DNA from: Nannocystis sp.
Lineage (GTDB): Bacteria; Myxococcota_A; Polyangia; Nannocystales; Nannocystaceae
Length of the DNA stretch: 64,000 bases
Assembly: GCA_016712315.1 (NCBI GenBank)
Contig: JADJRG010000013.1
Span: 2,392,001-2,456,000, forward strand
Direction: 5' to 3'
Made by a program: the position numbers and the translations under genes. A model generated the notes under the pieces. That model was not told where the DNA came from, made no database searches, and saw nothing but the letters and a program-made list of their open reading frames with translations. This document shows positions 51,501 through 58,542 of this stretch, piece after piece; position 1 is the stretch's first letter, and every line of letters begins with the position of its first letter.

Positions 51501-52328
51501 GCGCTGGATGGTGTCGAGCAGGCTGCCCTCGAAGGGGAGCGCGCCGGTGAGCGCCTCGAAGAGCATGACGCCGACGCTGTACCAGTCGGAGGCGGCGGTC
51601 GCAGGCTCACCCGCGGCCTGCTCAGGGGCCATGTACTCGATGGTGCCGAGGAGCTGCGGGTCGAGGCTGCGGCGGCGCTGGGTCTCGGTGACGAGGCCGA
51701 AGTCGAGGATGACGACCCTGCCTTCGCCGCTGACGAGCACGTTGGAGGGCTTGAGGTCGCGGTGGAGCATGCCGTGGCGGTGGAGGGCGTGCACGCCCTC
51801 GACGAGCTGGCGGAGCAGCGGGCGCAGGGCGTCAGGGTCGGCGCGGGGGCGATCCTCAAGGACGGGCCGCGAAGGCTCGCTCTGCCGCTGCGCCTGGGCG
51901 AGCACCTGGGCGACGGGCACGGTGAGGCAGGCGCCGTCGACGCCGCCGGTGGAGGGTGCGGCGCCGCCGATCCGGGTCTGGGCTGCGGGGGGGATCCGGG
52001 TCTGCGCGGCGGCGAAGGGGGCTCGGGCGGTGGCGGTGGCGGCGGCGTAAAAATCGACGCCCTCGATCAGCTCCATCGTCAAGAACCACTCGTCACCCGC
52101 CGCGGCGAGCTCGAGCAGGCTGACGAGGTTGGGGTGCTCGACGTCGGCGAGGGCCCGGAACTCGCGCTTGAGGCGGTAGAGGGCCTCAGGGTGGAGCTCG
52201 CGCAAGGTCTTGAGGGCGACGCGCTCGCCGGTGATCCGGTCGAGGGCCTCGTAGACGACGCCGAAGCCGCCGACGCCGAGCTGGCGGATGATCGTGTAGC
52301 GCTCCGTGTCGCGCAGGCCTAGTTCCAC
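48591..52328 (-). CDS. Ser/Thr kinase fused to an AAA-type ATPase and helical repeats
   Basis: This 1245-residue PknK-like signalling protein begins with a kinase domain (LGVGGFGVVYEA, VALKTL, LHRDLKPSNVLV, DFGLVTET, IEYMAPEQAAG). It has a low-complexity insert of about 65 residues between hinge and C-lobe (ATATARAPFAAAQTR...). From about residue 340 comes an AAA_16-type ATPase: LLGRARELAAL, then Walker A GPAGVGRTALL with Arg in place of the usual Lys, and Walker B ITLILDDLHWGDSDS. The last 600 residues are TPR-like helices. Such proteins couple phosphorylation to a signal-sensing STAND-like module. A GTG start is preceded by a TATGGT box 6 nt away. The regulated target is unknown. Confidence 0.88.
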   Translation of the reverse strand: MELGLRDTERYTIIRQLGVGGFGVVYEALDRITGERVALKTLRELHPEALYRLKREFRALADVEHPNLVSLLELAAAGDEWFLTMELIEGVDFYAAATATARAPFAAAQTRIPPAAQTRIGGAAPSTGGVDGACLTVPVAQVLAQAQRQSEPSRPVLEDRPRADPDALRPLLRQLVEGVHALHRHGMLHRDLKPSNVLVSGEGRVVILDFGLVTETQRRRSLDPQLLGTIEYMAPEQAAGEPATAASDWYSVGVMLFEALTGALPFEGSLLDTIQRKVEEDAPPVRALVPDVPEDISILCDRLLARDPRLRPSEAELLGAVGSASAGEAKSARGGERLLGRARELAALTAAAAASREGKAVLVFLRGPAGVGRTALLDTFVGALPRDAVVLRGRCYERESVPYKAIDGLIDALGRYLLEREQRGYSVDALLPLYVRTLARLFPVLRRVPAIERARSPSDEAGLAPDELRQRGFEALRQLLSRLAGEAGITLILDDLHWGDSDSAALLAELLAPPDPPSALIIAGFRGEAASSPCLALLSERARPHPRLELRELPLGLLTLTSAHELASILLAGSGREAEAEAIARESGGSPLYLAELCRFVRESEPGEARGGGLEAVLAGRLSRLRAPPRALLELVAVAGQPIATSLALAASGADDDARAAVAELRLQRFVRTESGQIEPFHERVRAAVLSSLSPAAARALHLRLADALERAPEVDVELLTTHLTAAGEAARAARYAALAAERAARALAFERAAELYRLALAAPLADVTELQVALGEALANAGRGAEAAAVFLAAATEAGEPRALDLRRRAGFELLRSGRIDDGITAFQRVLASAGMRIGSPTYELLRLLRERAALRLRGLGFRERDEATIPAEQLHRADVAWSVGASGLGMVDDIAAGRFQSQSLRLSLEAGELTRVARALAGELAFSAVGGRAAAGRTERLLHTARRLVERLDQPLYRGILATTTGIAAYLEGRFRAAIHACDHGERLLRGAPGAAWDLVNARLWRIQAQVYLGDMAAVGERLPALLRDAERRGDLYLLASLRTSVTHLHWLARDLPDEAAAGVEDASARWSTQGFQAQHYWQLHARCNIDLYRGDPASALGRVEAGWPQLAKLLRIEFVAIEAWHLRARCLLAAGRGDAELRPAIRRLKGKSWAAGFASILQAAQRARAGDRPAAARLLADAIADFEANDMALYAAIARRRRGELLGGDQGAAMIASADTWLIGQGVRASDRLMGALAPGFG
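49592..49607 (+). repeat. Copy of the dispersed palindrome
   Basis: The sequence CTGCCTCTAAAGACAG lies in the helical part of the kinase-ATPase gene; on the coding strand it brings a TTA leucine codon, exceptional for this genome. Confidence 0.45.
51441..51458 (+). repeat. Related perfect palindrome within the kinase-ATPase gene
   Basis: GATGTCCTCGGGGACATC has 7-bp perfect arms around TCGG. It keeps the TGTC and GGACA arms of the dispersed family but has A/T ends. Confidence 0.4.
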
Positions 52329-52334
52329 CGGCGC

Positions 52335-52340
52335 ACCATA
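52335..52340 (-). promoter_or_regulatory. -10 hexamer TATGGT before the kinase-ATPase gene
   Basis: On the minus strand it ends 6 nt before the GTG at 52328, supporting that start and a leaderless transcript. Confidence 0.45.
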
Positions 52341-52419
52341 GCGCGAGTTGACGGCGGGTTGGGTGCGGCGTCCAGGAGGGGCGGCGCGGGGCCCCGTGTG
52401 CGAGGGGCGCGGGCGCGCG

Positions 52420-53583
52420 TTATTGGGGGATGCACTCGACGAGGCCGAAGGGGGCGGCGAGGTTGTCGCAGTTGTTGAGGCCGAGCGTCGCCTCGGTGGT
52501 GACGAGGCCGGTCATGATGTCGACCGACCACAAGTCGCCGGGGTTGGAGCAGGCGTAGAGGGTGCTGAGGCCGGGGTGGTACTCGAGGCCGACGGAGCCG
52601 AAGTCGCGGCTGAGGGCGATCGAGTCGAGCTCGACGCCGGTGGACGCCTCAAAGGTGTAGAGGCGGTCGTTGGCGCCGTTGATGCCGTAGAGGAGGTTGC
52701 TGTCGGCGTCCGACCAGGTGAGGCCGTGGGTGCCCCAGGTCATCGATAACATCGCGAGGACGGCGGCCGCGGCGGTGTTGACGTCGATCTTGATCACGGA
52801 GTTGATGCTGCCGGAGATCCCGAGCATCTCGGCCTTGGTGTTGGAGGTGATCCCGGCGACGCTGTGGATCCCTTGGCCGTATTGGCCGACCTCGGCGGCG
52901 TTGCAGTTGCAGGGATCGACGAGCACGAGGGTGTTGGCGTTGGTCCCGCCCTTGCCCGCCGAGGCGTAGAGCTTCGCCTGGTTGAAGGTCAGCGAGGTGA
53001 AGTTGGTGACCTGGCCGATCGAAGGGTCGACGGTGAGGTTGGGGCAGATCACCGTCACTTGGCCGACCTCTCCCTCGGCGACGCTGATCTTGAGGAGGCG
53101 GTGGATGGCGTTGCCGGGCATGTCTTCAATGGCCAAGACCCACTCGGCGAGCGGCGGGGGCTCGACTCCGGTGTCGGTGTCGGTGTCGGTGTCGGTGGCG
53201 TCGGTGTCGGTGGCGTCGGTGTCGGTGGCGCTGGTGGTGCTGGCGGTGTCAGTGGTGTCGGCGGCGCTGGTGGTGGTCGTGGGGTCGCCGGTGGTGGTGT
53301 CGGTCGCGGCGGTCGGGTCGACGTCGGTGGTGCTCTCGCCGCTGGTGGTGGTGGCCCCGCCGGAGCTGGTGACCCCTTCAGAGTCGGTGCCGCCGCTCGG
53401 ATCGTCGGTGTCTGTACCTGCGGTGGTGGCGGTGGTGGTGCTCGTGTCCGTGCCGACGGTCGTGCCCTCTGTGGCGGTCGCCTCGCTGTCGGAGGCGGCG
53501 CTGTCGCCTGCGCAGCCGCCAGTGAGGAGCAGGAGGGCCGCGAGGGTGAAGGAGGAGGCGGTGCGGAGGTCGTGAGGTGTCAT
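52420..53583 (-). CDS. Thr/Asp-linker lipoprotein with propeller-like domain
   Basis: This 387-residue protein has a lipobox (ALLLLTGGC) and a 115-residue linker made almost wholly of Thr, Ser, Asp, Gly and Glu, including TDTDTD repeats. A beta-rich domain of about 240 residues follows with propeller-like segments (VTNFTSLTFNQAKLYASAGKGG, GTHGLTWSDADSNLLYGING, VGLEYHPGLSTLYACSNPGDLWSVD) and a CNCN pair. The end (GLVECIPQ) resembles the end of the partial gene at the window start (LQLVIPQ). It is a surface-exposed protein of unknown ligand. ATG at 53583 is preferred to one six codons earlier. Confidence 0.75.
   Translation of the reverse strand: MTPHDLRTASSFTLAALLLLTGGCAGDSAASDSEATATEGTTVGTDTSTTTATTAGTDTDDPSGGTDSEGVTSSGGATTTSGESTTDVDPTAATDTTTGDPTTTTSAADTTDTASTTSATDTDATDTDATDTDTDTDTGVEPPPLAEWVLAIEDMPGNAIHRLLKISVAEGEVGQVTVICPNLTVDPSIGQVTNFTSLTFNQAKLYASAGKGGTNANTLVLVDPCNCNAAEVGQYGQGIHSVAGITSNTKAEMLGISGSINSVIKIDVNTAAAAVLAMLSMTWGTHGLTWSDADSNLLYGINGANDRLYTFEASTGVELDSIALSRDFGSVGLEYHPGLSTLYACSNPGDLWSVDIMTGLVTTEATLGLNNCDNLAAPFGLVECIPQ
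53168..53235. repeat. GGTGTC hexamer repeat encoding Thr-Asp runs
   Basis: Tandem GTGTCG/GGTGTC units on the + strand encode alternating TD and TDATDTDA runs of the lipoprotein linker. Confidence 0.7.
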
Positions 53584-53688
53584 GGCGCTGGGAGCCATCA
53601 CATCACGGAGTTCGGGCGGAGAACAAGCGCCGGCCGGCCGGCCCGCGCCGGCGCAGGTGAGCGCGCGCGGCGGGGAGCGAGACTCAAA

Positions 53689-53704
53689 ATGTCTTTAAGG
53701 ACAG
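53689..53704 (+). repeat. Copy of dispersed palindrome, intergenic
   Basis: The sequence ATGTCTTTAAGGACAG lies just past the HEAT-lipoprotein stop codon, an AT-rich hairpin in the 122-nt gap before the next gene. It may also act as terminator. Confidence 0.5.
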
Positions 53705-53705
53705 T

Positions 53706-54593
53706 CTATCGGGCGGGGCTGGCGGCGGCGCGCAGGCGCTCGGCGGCGGCGCGGACGCGCGGGTCGTGATCGATGAGCGCGGCCCGGACGGCGGGGTGCT
53801 CCAGGGCGCGGGCGGCGTCGATGCGCTCTAAGGCGTGCAGCGCCTCGACGCGGAGCTCGAGGTCGTCGACGCGGAGCTGGTCGGCGATCGCGGGGAAGGC
53901 GGGGGCGTCGCCCAGCAGGCCGAGGGCGCGGGTCGCTTCGGTGGCGACGGGGCGGCTGCGATCGCTCAGCAGGGCGCGGAGCTGGGGGCGGAGGCCGTCG
54001 CCGACGGCGGGGACCCAGCCGGCGACCTCGGCGGCGGCGCGGCGGACCTCGGGGTCGCGATCGTCGAGGGCGAGGGTGAGGGCCGGGATCGCGAGCGGCG
54101 GCGCGGCGCGGCGCAGCCCGGAGATCAGGGTCGCGCGTACGGCGGGGTCGGCTTCGATCGCGGCGGCGTCGACGAGGGCCTCGGTCCAGGCGCCGCCGCA
54201 GCGCGGGAGCGCCTCGGCGAGGGCGGCGCGCTCTTCGGCGGGCACGCCGGGGCGGGCGAGGCGGGCGGCGAAGATCTCCGCGGCCTCGGGGCGGGCGAGC
54301 AGAGGGTCGGTGAAGCGGAGCGTCTGGGCGCGGGTGGTGGCCGGCCGCAGGGCGCGGAGCTGCTCCCGGGCCTCGGCCTCGTCGAGGGCGGCGATCGCTG
54401 GGTCGAGCGCGGGGGCGATCGCGGGGTCAGGAGAGGATCTGTCCTTGAGGTCAGGTGATTGGGCGGGCGCGGCGGGGGCCGGCTGCGCGCGGGGCTCGGG
54501 GACGCGGGGCTGGTCGCAGGCGGCGAGCGGCGCGAGCCCAGCGAGGCAGAGGGCGAGGGCGAGGGCGGTGGCGCGGTGGGGCTTTGCGTTCAT
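53706..54593 (-). CDS. HEAT-repeat lipoprotein
   Basis: This 295-residue protein has a lipobox (LAGLAPLAAC), a Pro/Ala-rich linker (residues 25-65) and five to six HEAT-like helical repeats such as LALDDRDPEVRRAAAEVAG and LLSDRSRPVATEATRALGLLGD. These repeats usually bind partner proteins and resemble PBS-lyase HEAT units. It starts only 2 nt after the stop of the protein-arginine deiminase gene and is surely co-transcribed with it. Serving as a docking or accessory protein for the deiminase at the cell surface is a reasonable inference. Confidence 0.85.
   Translation of the reverse strand: MNAKPHRATALALALCLAGLAPLAACDQPRVPEPRAQPAPAAPAQSPDLKDRSSPDPAIAPALDPAIAALDEAEAREQLRALRPATTRAQTLRFTDPLLARPEAAEIFAARLARPGVPAEERAALAEALPRCGGAWTEALVDAAAIEADPAVRATLISGLRRAAPPLAIPALTLALDDRDPEVRRAAAEVAGWVPAVGDGLRPQLRALLSDRSRPVATEATRALGLLGDAPAFPAIADQLRVDDLELRVEALHALERIDAARALEHPAVRAALIDHDPRVRAAAERLRAAASPAR
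54439..54454 (+). repeat. Copy of the dispersed palindrome
   Basis: The sequence CTGTCCTTGAGGTCAG lies in the linker of the HEAT lipoprotein, coding DLKDRS on the minus strand with an AGA codon. Confidence 0.4.
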
Positions 54594-54595
54594 GG

Positions 54596-56374
54596 TCACT
54601 CCTCGAGGAGGTGGAGGGCGTCGGTCCACCAGTCGGCGGCGGGGGTGCGGGAGACGTTGGTGCCGCAGTGAACCTCGCCGAGGTTGGCGTGGTAGGTCTG
54701 CCAGTCGTCGACGAAGTAGAGCTCGTACTCTTCGGGCATCAAGGCGCGGAAGGCGGCGATCAGCGGGTCGCCGCTCTGGTCGCCGTTGTTGGCGCGAAAG
54801 AAGGGATCGGGGATGAAGAGGCGGGGGGGCTCGCCGGCGAGGTTGGCGACGGTCAGGTTGATCATGCCGGGGATCAGCGCCGCGGCGGACTTGCCGCCCG
54901 TGCAGTTGTTGATCTTCTCGAAGAGGCTGGGGATCCGGATGATGTCGGCGTCGGTGAGATCGAGCTGGGCCTTGAAGAGCGCGACCACGGGCTCGATCTC
55001 GTCGCTCTGCACGTCCTTGTTGTAGGCGCGCAGGCCGGCGTCGTCGGCGATCGCGCCGACGCTGGCGTAGCCGTGGAGGTTGTTGTAGCGCGGGAGCTGG
55101 GTGCTTTGGGGGAGCGCGTCGATGATCTTGTAGGCGGCGTCGACGTCGGCGACGAGCAGGCGAAAGCCCTTGGGCGCGGCCTCGTCGGCGATGAAGGCGG
55201 TGAACTCGTCGACGTGGCCGACGCAGAGCCAACAAGTGTCGATGGCGATCGGGGCCTGGACGCGCTGGGCGTCGAGGTGATCGGTGAGCGCGTAGGTGGG
55301 GCCGCAGGACTGGTCGCGGCCGTAGTAGATCCGACCGAAGGGGTAGTCGACGCCGCCTGCGGTGAGCGGGGGGGTGGTCTCGAGGTTGCCGAAGCTGTCG
55401 TGGGAGGTCTTGGTGCCCGACACGCCCCAGGTCATGGGCTCGACGTCAGGGGCGCGCAGGCCCTTGACGAAGGCGTCGAGGGGGCGGTTGCGGATCGAGT
55501 CGACGGCGACGCTGAGGCGCTGACCGGGGGCGGTGGCGGTCGCCCACTCGAGCTCGTCTTGCACCCAGACGTCGTTGACGTTGATGACGGTGAACTTGTC
55601 GCCGAGGGCCTGCTGAAAGGCGGCCAGCATCGCCCCGTTGTTGTTGGCCTGGACGGCCCAGACGCGCTCGGCTGTCTGGCTGTGGTGGTTGAGGAGCATG
55701 GGGGCGGCGAGCAGCGGCACCTCATCGACGCGCTCCTCGACGCCGCCAGGGCCGAGGCGGCGGACGGTGAGGGTGGCGCGGGTCAGGAAGTCGGCGAACT
55801 CGACGTCGAAGGCGGAGGCGGCGTCGGCGGCGCTGAGCGTGTAGCTCGGCTGGCCGCCCTCGCCGTCGTCGCCGAGCGCGAGCTGGCCGTCCAGCCAGAA
55901 GCGGAGCTGGCTGAGATCGCCGCTGAGGCTGAGCTCGACGGTGTGGTCGGGCCCCACGGCGCTGAGGTACCACTCCGGCAGGACGAAGACGTGGAGGTCG
56001 TTGTCGCCGGCGAAGGGGTAGTCGAACCAGTCGCGGTTGCCGTTGCCGTCGTCGTCGTCGTGGTTCGGGACGCCGAAGAGGGGCTCCAGCGCGCCGTCGG
56101 GCTCGCCGGTGGTGGTGGTGTCGGTGGCCCCGCTGTCGCTCTCGCCGCTGCCTGAGGTGGTGACGCTCGCGCTACCGCTTGACGTCGAGCCGGAGCCTGA
56201 AGTGGTGGCGGCGCTGGTGGTGGCCGTCCCGCTGGCTGCGGTGGAGGCTTCGCTGGTCGCGGTCGCGCTGTCGTCGTCGGCGCTGTCGTCGCCGCAGGCG
56301 GCCGTGAGCAGCGCGATCATCGACGCGCAGCGAAAGAGGCAGGAGGACGCGCTCGGGGCTCGGAGTCGAACCAT
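54596..56374 (-). CDS. Protein-arginine deiminase (PAD) lipoprotein
   Basis: This 592-residue protein would convert peptidyl-arginine to citrulline outside the cell. It has a lipobox-like CASMIALLTAAC, a Ser/Thr/Gly linker to about residue 95, one Ig-like PAD middle domain, and the C-terminal catalytic domain. All four catalytic residues of animal PADs can be placed: D273 (VWVQDELEW), H387 and D389 (LCVGHVDEFTAF) and C570 (EVHCGTNVSR). Spacing between them is close to that in human PAD4. GRIYYGRD and KGFRLLVADVDAAY are further PAD features. It is followed at 2 nt by a HEAT-repeat lipoprotein. A TAGGCT box ends 6 nt before the ATG. Animal-type PADs in bacteria are rare. Confidence 0.88.
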   Translation of the reverse strand: MVRLRAPSASSCLFRCASMIALLTAACGDDSADDDSATATSEASTAASGTATTSAATTSGSGSTSSGSASVTTSGSGESDSGATDTTTTGEPDGALEPLFGVPNHDDDDGNGNRDWFDYPFAGDNDLHVFVLPEWYLSAVGPDHTVELSLSGDLSQLRFWLDGQLALGDDGEGGQPSYTLSAADAASAFDVEFADFLTRATLTVRRLGPGGVEERVDEVPLLAAPMLLNHHSQTAERVWAVQANNNGAMLAAFQQALGDKFTVINVNDVWVQDELEWATATAPGQRLSVAVDSIRNRPLDAFVKGLRAPDVEPMTWGVSGTKTSHDSFGNLETTPPLTAGGVDYPFGRIYYGRDQSCGPTYALTDHLDAQRVQAPIAIDTCWLCVGHVDEFTAFIADEAAPKGFRLLVADVDAAYKIIDALPQSTQLPRYNNLHGYASVGAIADDAGLRAYNKDVQSDEIEPVVALFKAQLDLTDADIIRIPSLFEKINNCTGGKSAAALIPGMINLTVANLAGEPPRLFIPDPFFRANNGDQSGDPLIAAFRALMPEEYELYFVDDWQTYHANLGEVHCGTNVSRTPAADWWTDALHLLEE

Positions 56375-56380
56375 GATCGC

Positions 56381-56386
56381 AGCCTA
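56381..56386 (-). promoter_or_regulatory. -10 hexamer TAGGCT before the PAD gene
   Basis: On the minus strand it ends 6 nt before the ATG at 56374, the spacing of a leaderless transcript. Confidence 0.45.
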
Positions 56387-56495
56387 ACCCGGATCGCGCG
56401 CGCTCCGCAGCGGGCGGCGCGCGGGTCGCCTCACAGAGCCGACGGGCGCTCGCGCGTGTTCGCGCGCGTTCGGCGGGGGGCGCGGGCGAGCGCGC

Positions 56496-56786
56496 TCAGC
56501 GGTTGCAGCGGCGGCAGAGGCGGTTCTGCGGGCCGACCGAGAGGAAGGGGCTGTCGCAGCGGATGCAGGCGCGCATCGCCAAACGCACGACGCCGGCGAC
56601 GCGGGCGTCGCGGACGAGCTCGCGGGTGAGGCCGATCGCGGCGGCGCGGCGGCGGATGTCAGCCTCGTCGAGGCCAGGCACCAGCGCGTCTAAGGCCGGA
56701 TCTTCGCTGTCGAGGAAGGCGGCGATGATCCGCCTGTCGACCTCCGCGGGGCTGAGGGCCGCCGTCGCTGCTTGTTTCTCTGTCAT
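56496..56786 (-). CDS. Small zinc-ribbon protein
   Basis: This 96-residue protein has a short acidic, helical N-terminal half (AEVDRRIIAAFLDSEDPALDALVPGLDE). A helix-turn-helix-like segment follows (DIRRRAAAIGLTRELVRDARVAGVVRLAMRAC), and at the C-terminus is a zinc ribbon C-x2-C...C-x2-C (ACIRCDSPFLSVGPQNRLCRRCNR). That layout suggests a nucleic-acid-binding or small regulator role; similar small ribbons are attached to bacterial regulators. ATG at 56786 is preferred; the frame is open 40 codons upstream with an unlikely composition. Confidence 0.65.
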   Translation of the reverse strand: MTEKQAATAALSPAEVDRRIIAAFLDSEDPALDALVPGLDEADIRRRAAAIGLTRELVRDARVAGVVRLAMRACIRCDSPFLSVGPQNRLCRRCNR

Positions 56787-57008
56787 CAAACCTCGGCGTC
56801 GCGCCTGCGTGGACCACTGCGCAGAAGATCGCGCCCAGCGATCCCTTGGTTCTTCGCGCGCTCCATGGCGAGGATACGCGGACCTGAGCGGGCTGGGCTG
56901 CCTCACTGCGATATTTTGTCTATCGTCTCGATCTCTATTTGAAGAAATTTAGGTTTTGATTCGAATCTATCGATGAGGGTCGGCGGAGCTCTGTCGGACC
57001 CTCTAGAC

Positions 57009-57046
57009 GAGAAGAGGCCCACACCTGCGCGGTAGGGCCTCTTCTC
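57009..57046 (-). terminator. Perfect 12-bp hairpin after the RRM protein gene
   Basis: GAGAAGAGGCCC (57009-57020) and GGGCCTCTTCTC (57035-57046) are perfectly complementary around a 14-nt loop, just 18 nt beyond the RRM gene stop. The DNA beyond it (56900-56970) is AT-rich for this window. Confidence 0.6.
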
Positions 57047-57064
57047 CGCGGAGAGGACGATCGG

Positions 57065-57463
<399 letters not shown>

Positions 57464-57651
57464 GTCTCTTCTTTTCTCGTGTCTTACACCCCGCAGCGCG
57501 CGGGGGGCCGATTCATCGCTGAATTCGGCGCGTGGTCTGGACATTGCACAGTTTTCAAAGGGATGTCAATCCGCGCCTTGAACGCCGCGGGAGGCGCGGG
57601 AGCTGGTGCGACGTGTGATTCCCCGCGCGCTGTGGAGATCACCCGCGGCGC

Positions 57652-58446
57652 TCAACGAGGGAGCTCGGGCACGGAGATCTCGGAGAGGCCGCACTCAAGA
57701 CCCGCGCCGAGCATTAGCGAGGTCACTTGCGGCGCGTCGAGGCGGCCGGGGTGGATCTTGTCGGCGGTCTGGAATGCGGCGCCGATCCCTTGAAGGAGGT
57801 CCGCGCGGGCGCTGCTGTGCTCGCTCGGCGGCGGTAGGGCGGCGCAGAGGGCGCGGAGCAGCTCCTTCGCGCCCTCGAGGTCGCCCGTCAGCGCCTGCGC
57901 GGACGGCATAAAGAACAGGCACTGCACCCGGTCGCTGGGGTCGACGCCGCGGAGCAGCTCGCCGCAGGCGCTGAGGAAGCCGGCGAAGTCGCCGGCCTCA
58001 AAGCGCTGAAAGGCGCCGTCAAAGGCCTCGCTGGAGCCGCCAGCGCGCGGGGGGGGTTGGTGTGGGCAGGCGTACATGTCGATGTAGACGCGCTGCGGCC
58101 CTTCGGCGCAGGGGACCTCGTAGAGGTCGAGGAAGTGGGATGACCTCGGGTCGGGGCTGGGGAGCGAGCCGACGCGGGCGCGGGCGCCTGCGCGGGGATC
58201 GCCGCCCAGCGGGTTGTTCCCGTCGGCGCAGCGGAAGTCGCGGGCGACCCACTGGTAGGAGTCGGCGGCGCCGCAGCGGGGCACCGGCGCCTCCGGGCTC
58301 GCGCCGAGCGGCGGCGGCGGCGCTGGTTCGCTGGTCGTGGGCTCTACCTGTCTCTTCGAGCAAGCGAGCGTGAGCGCGGCGCTGAGGCAGAGGTGGGCGG
58401 CGCGGCCGCGCGGGGTGGGCGTCTGGGGTCGTTCGGTCGGCGTCAC
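57652..58446 (-). CDS. Hypothetical lipoprotein
   Basis: This protein of about 264 residues starts at GTG 58446, with a signal ending CLSAALTLAC. A Pro-rich linker leads to a Cys-containing domain (PRCGAADSYQWVARDFRCADGNNPLGGD, then YEVPCAEGPQRVYIDMYACPHQ) and a C-terminal helical domain with RFEAGDFAGFLSACGELLRG and AKELLRALCAAL. No family is recognised. A TGTACGAC-TACACT patch upstream could be the promoter. The frame is open to 58530 but the extra part lacks signal-peptide character. Confidence 0.65.
   Translation of the reverse strand: MTPTERPQTPTPRGRAAHLCLSAALTLACSKRQVEPTTSEPAPPPPLGASPEAPVPRCGAADSYQWVARDFRCADGNNPLGGDPRAGARARVGSLPSPDPRSSHFLDLYEVPCAEGPQRVYIDMYACPHQPPPRAGGSSEAFDGAFQRFEAGDFAGFLSACGELLRGVDPSDRVQCLFFMPSAQALTGDLEGAKELLRALCAALPPPSEHSSARADLLQGIGAAFQTADKIHPGRLDAPQVTSLMLGAGLECGLSEISVPELPR
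58348..58364 (+). repeat. Half copy of the dispersed palindrome
   Basis: CTGTCTCTT, identical to the left half of the consensus, followed by CGAGCAAG. It lies at the lipobox end of the hypothetical lipoprotein gene. Confidence 0.25.
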
Positions 58447-58542
58447 GCGGCTGCTCGTCGGCGAGTGTACGACGCGGCCGCGGCGGTGACCGAGGGGCGA
58501 TGGTTCGTATGGCTGAAAGGTCAGGTGCATGAGGCGAGCGCG

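Noticed and set aside
53168..53235. CRISPR-like repetition
   Set aside because: The units are 6 bp without unique spacers and simply encode Thr-Asp.
54455..56155. 566-residue open frame on the + strand
   Set aside because: It is the antisense shadow of the PAD and HEAT lipoprotein genes, with a Val/Gly/Glu/Ala-only composition and no motif.
56950..56972. tRNA-like GGTTTTGATTCGAATC in an AT-rich region
   Set aside because: No acceptor or anticodon stem can be formed around it.
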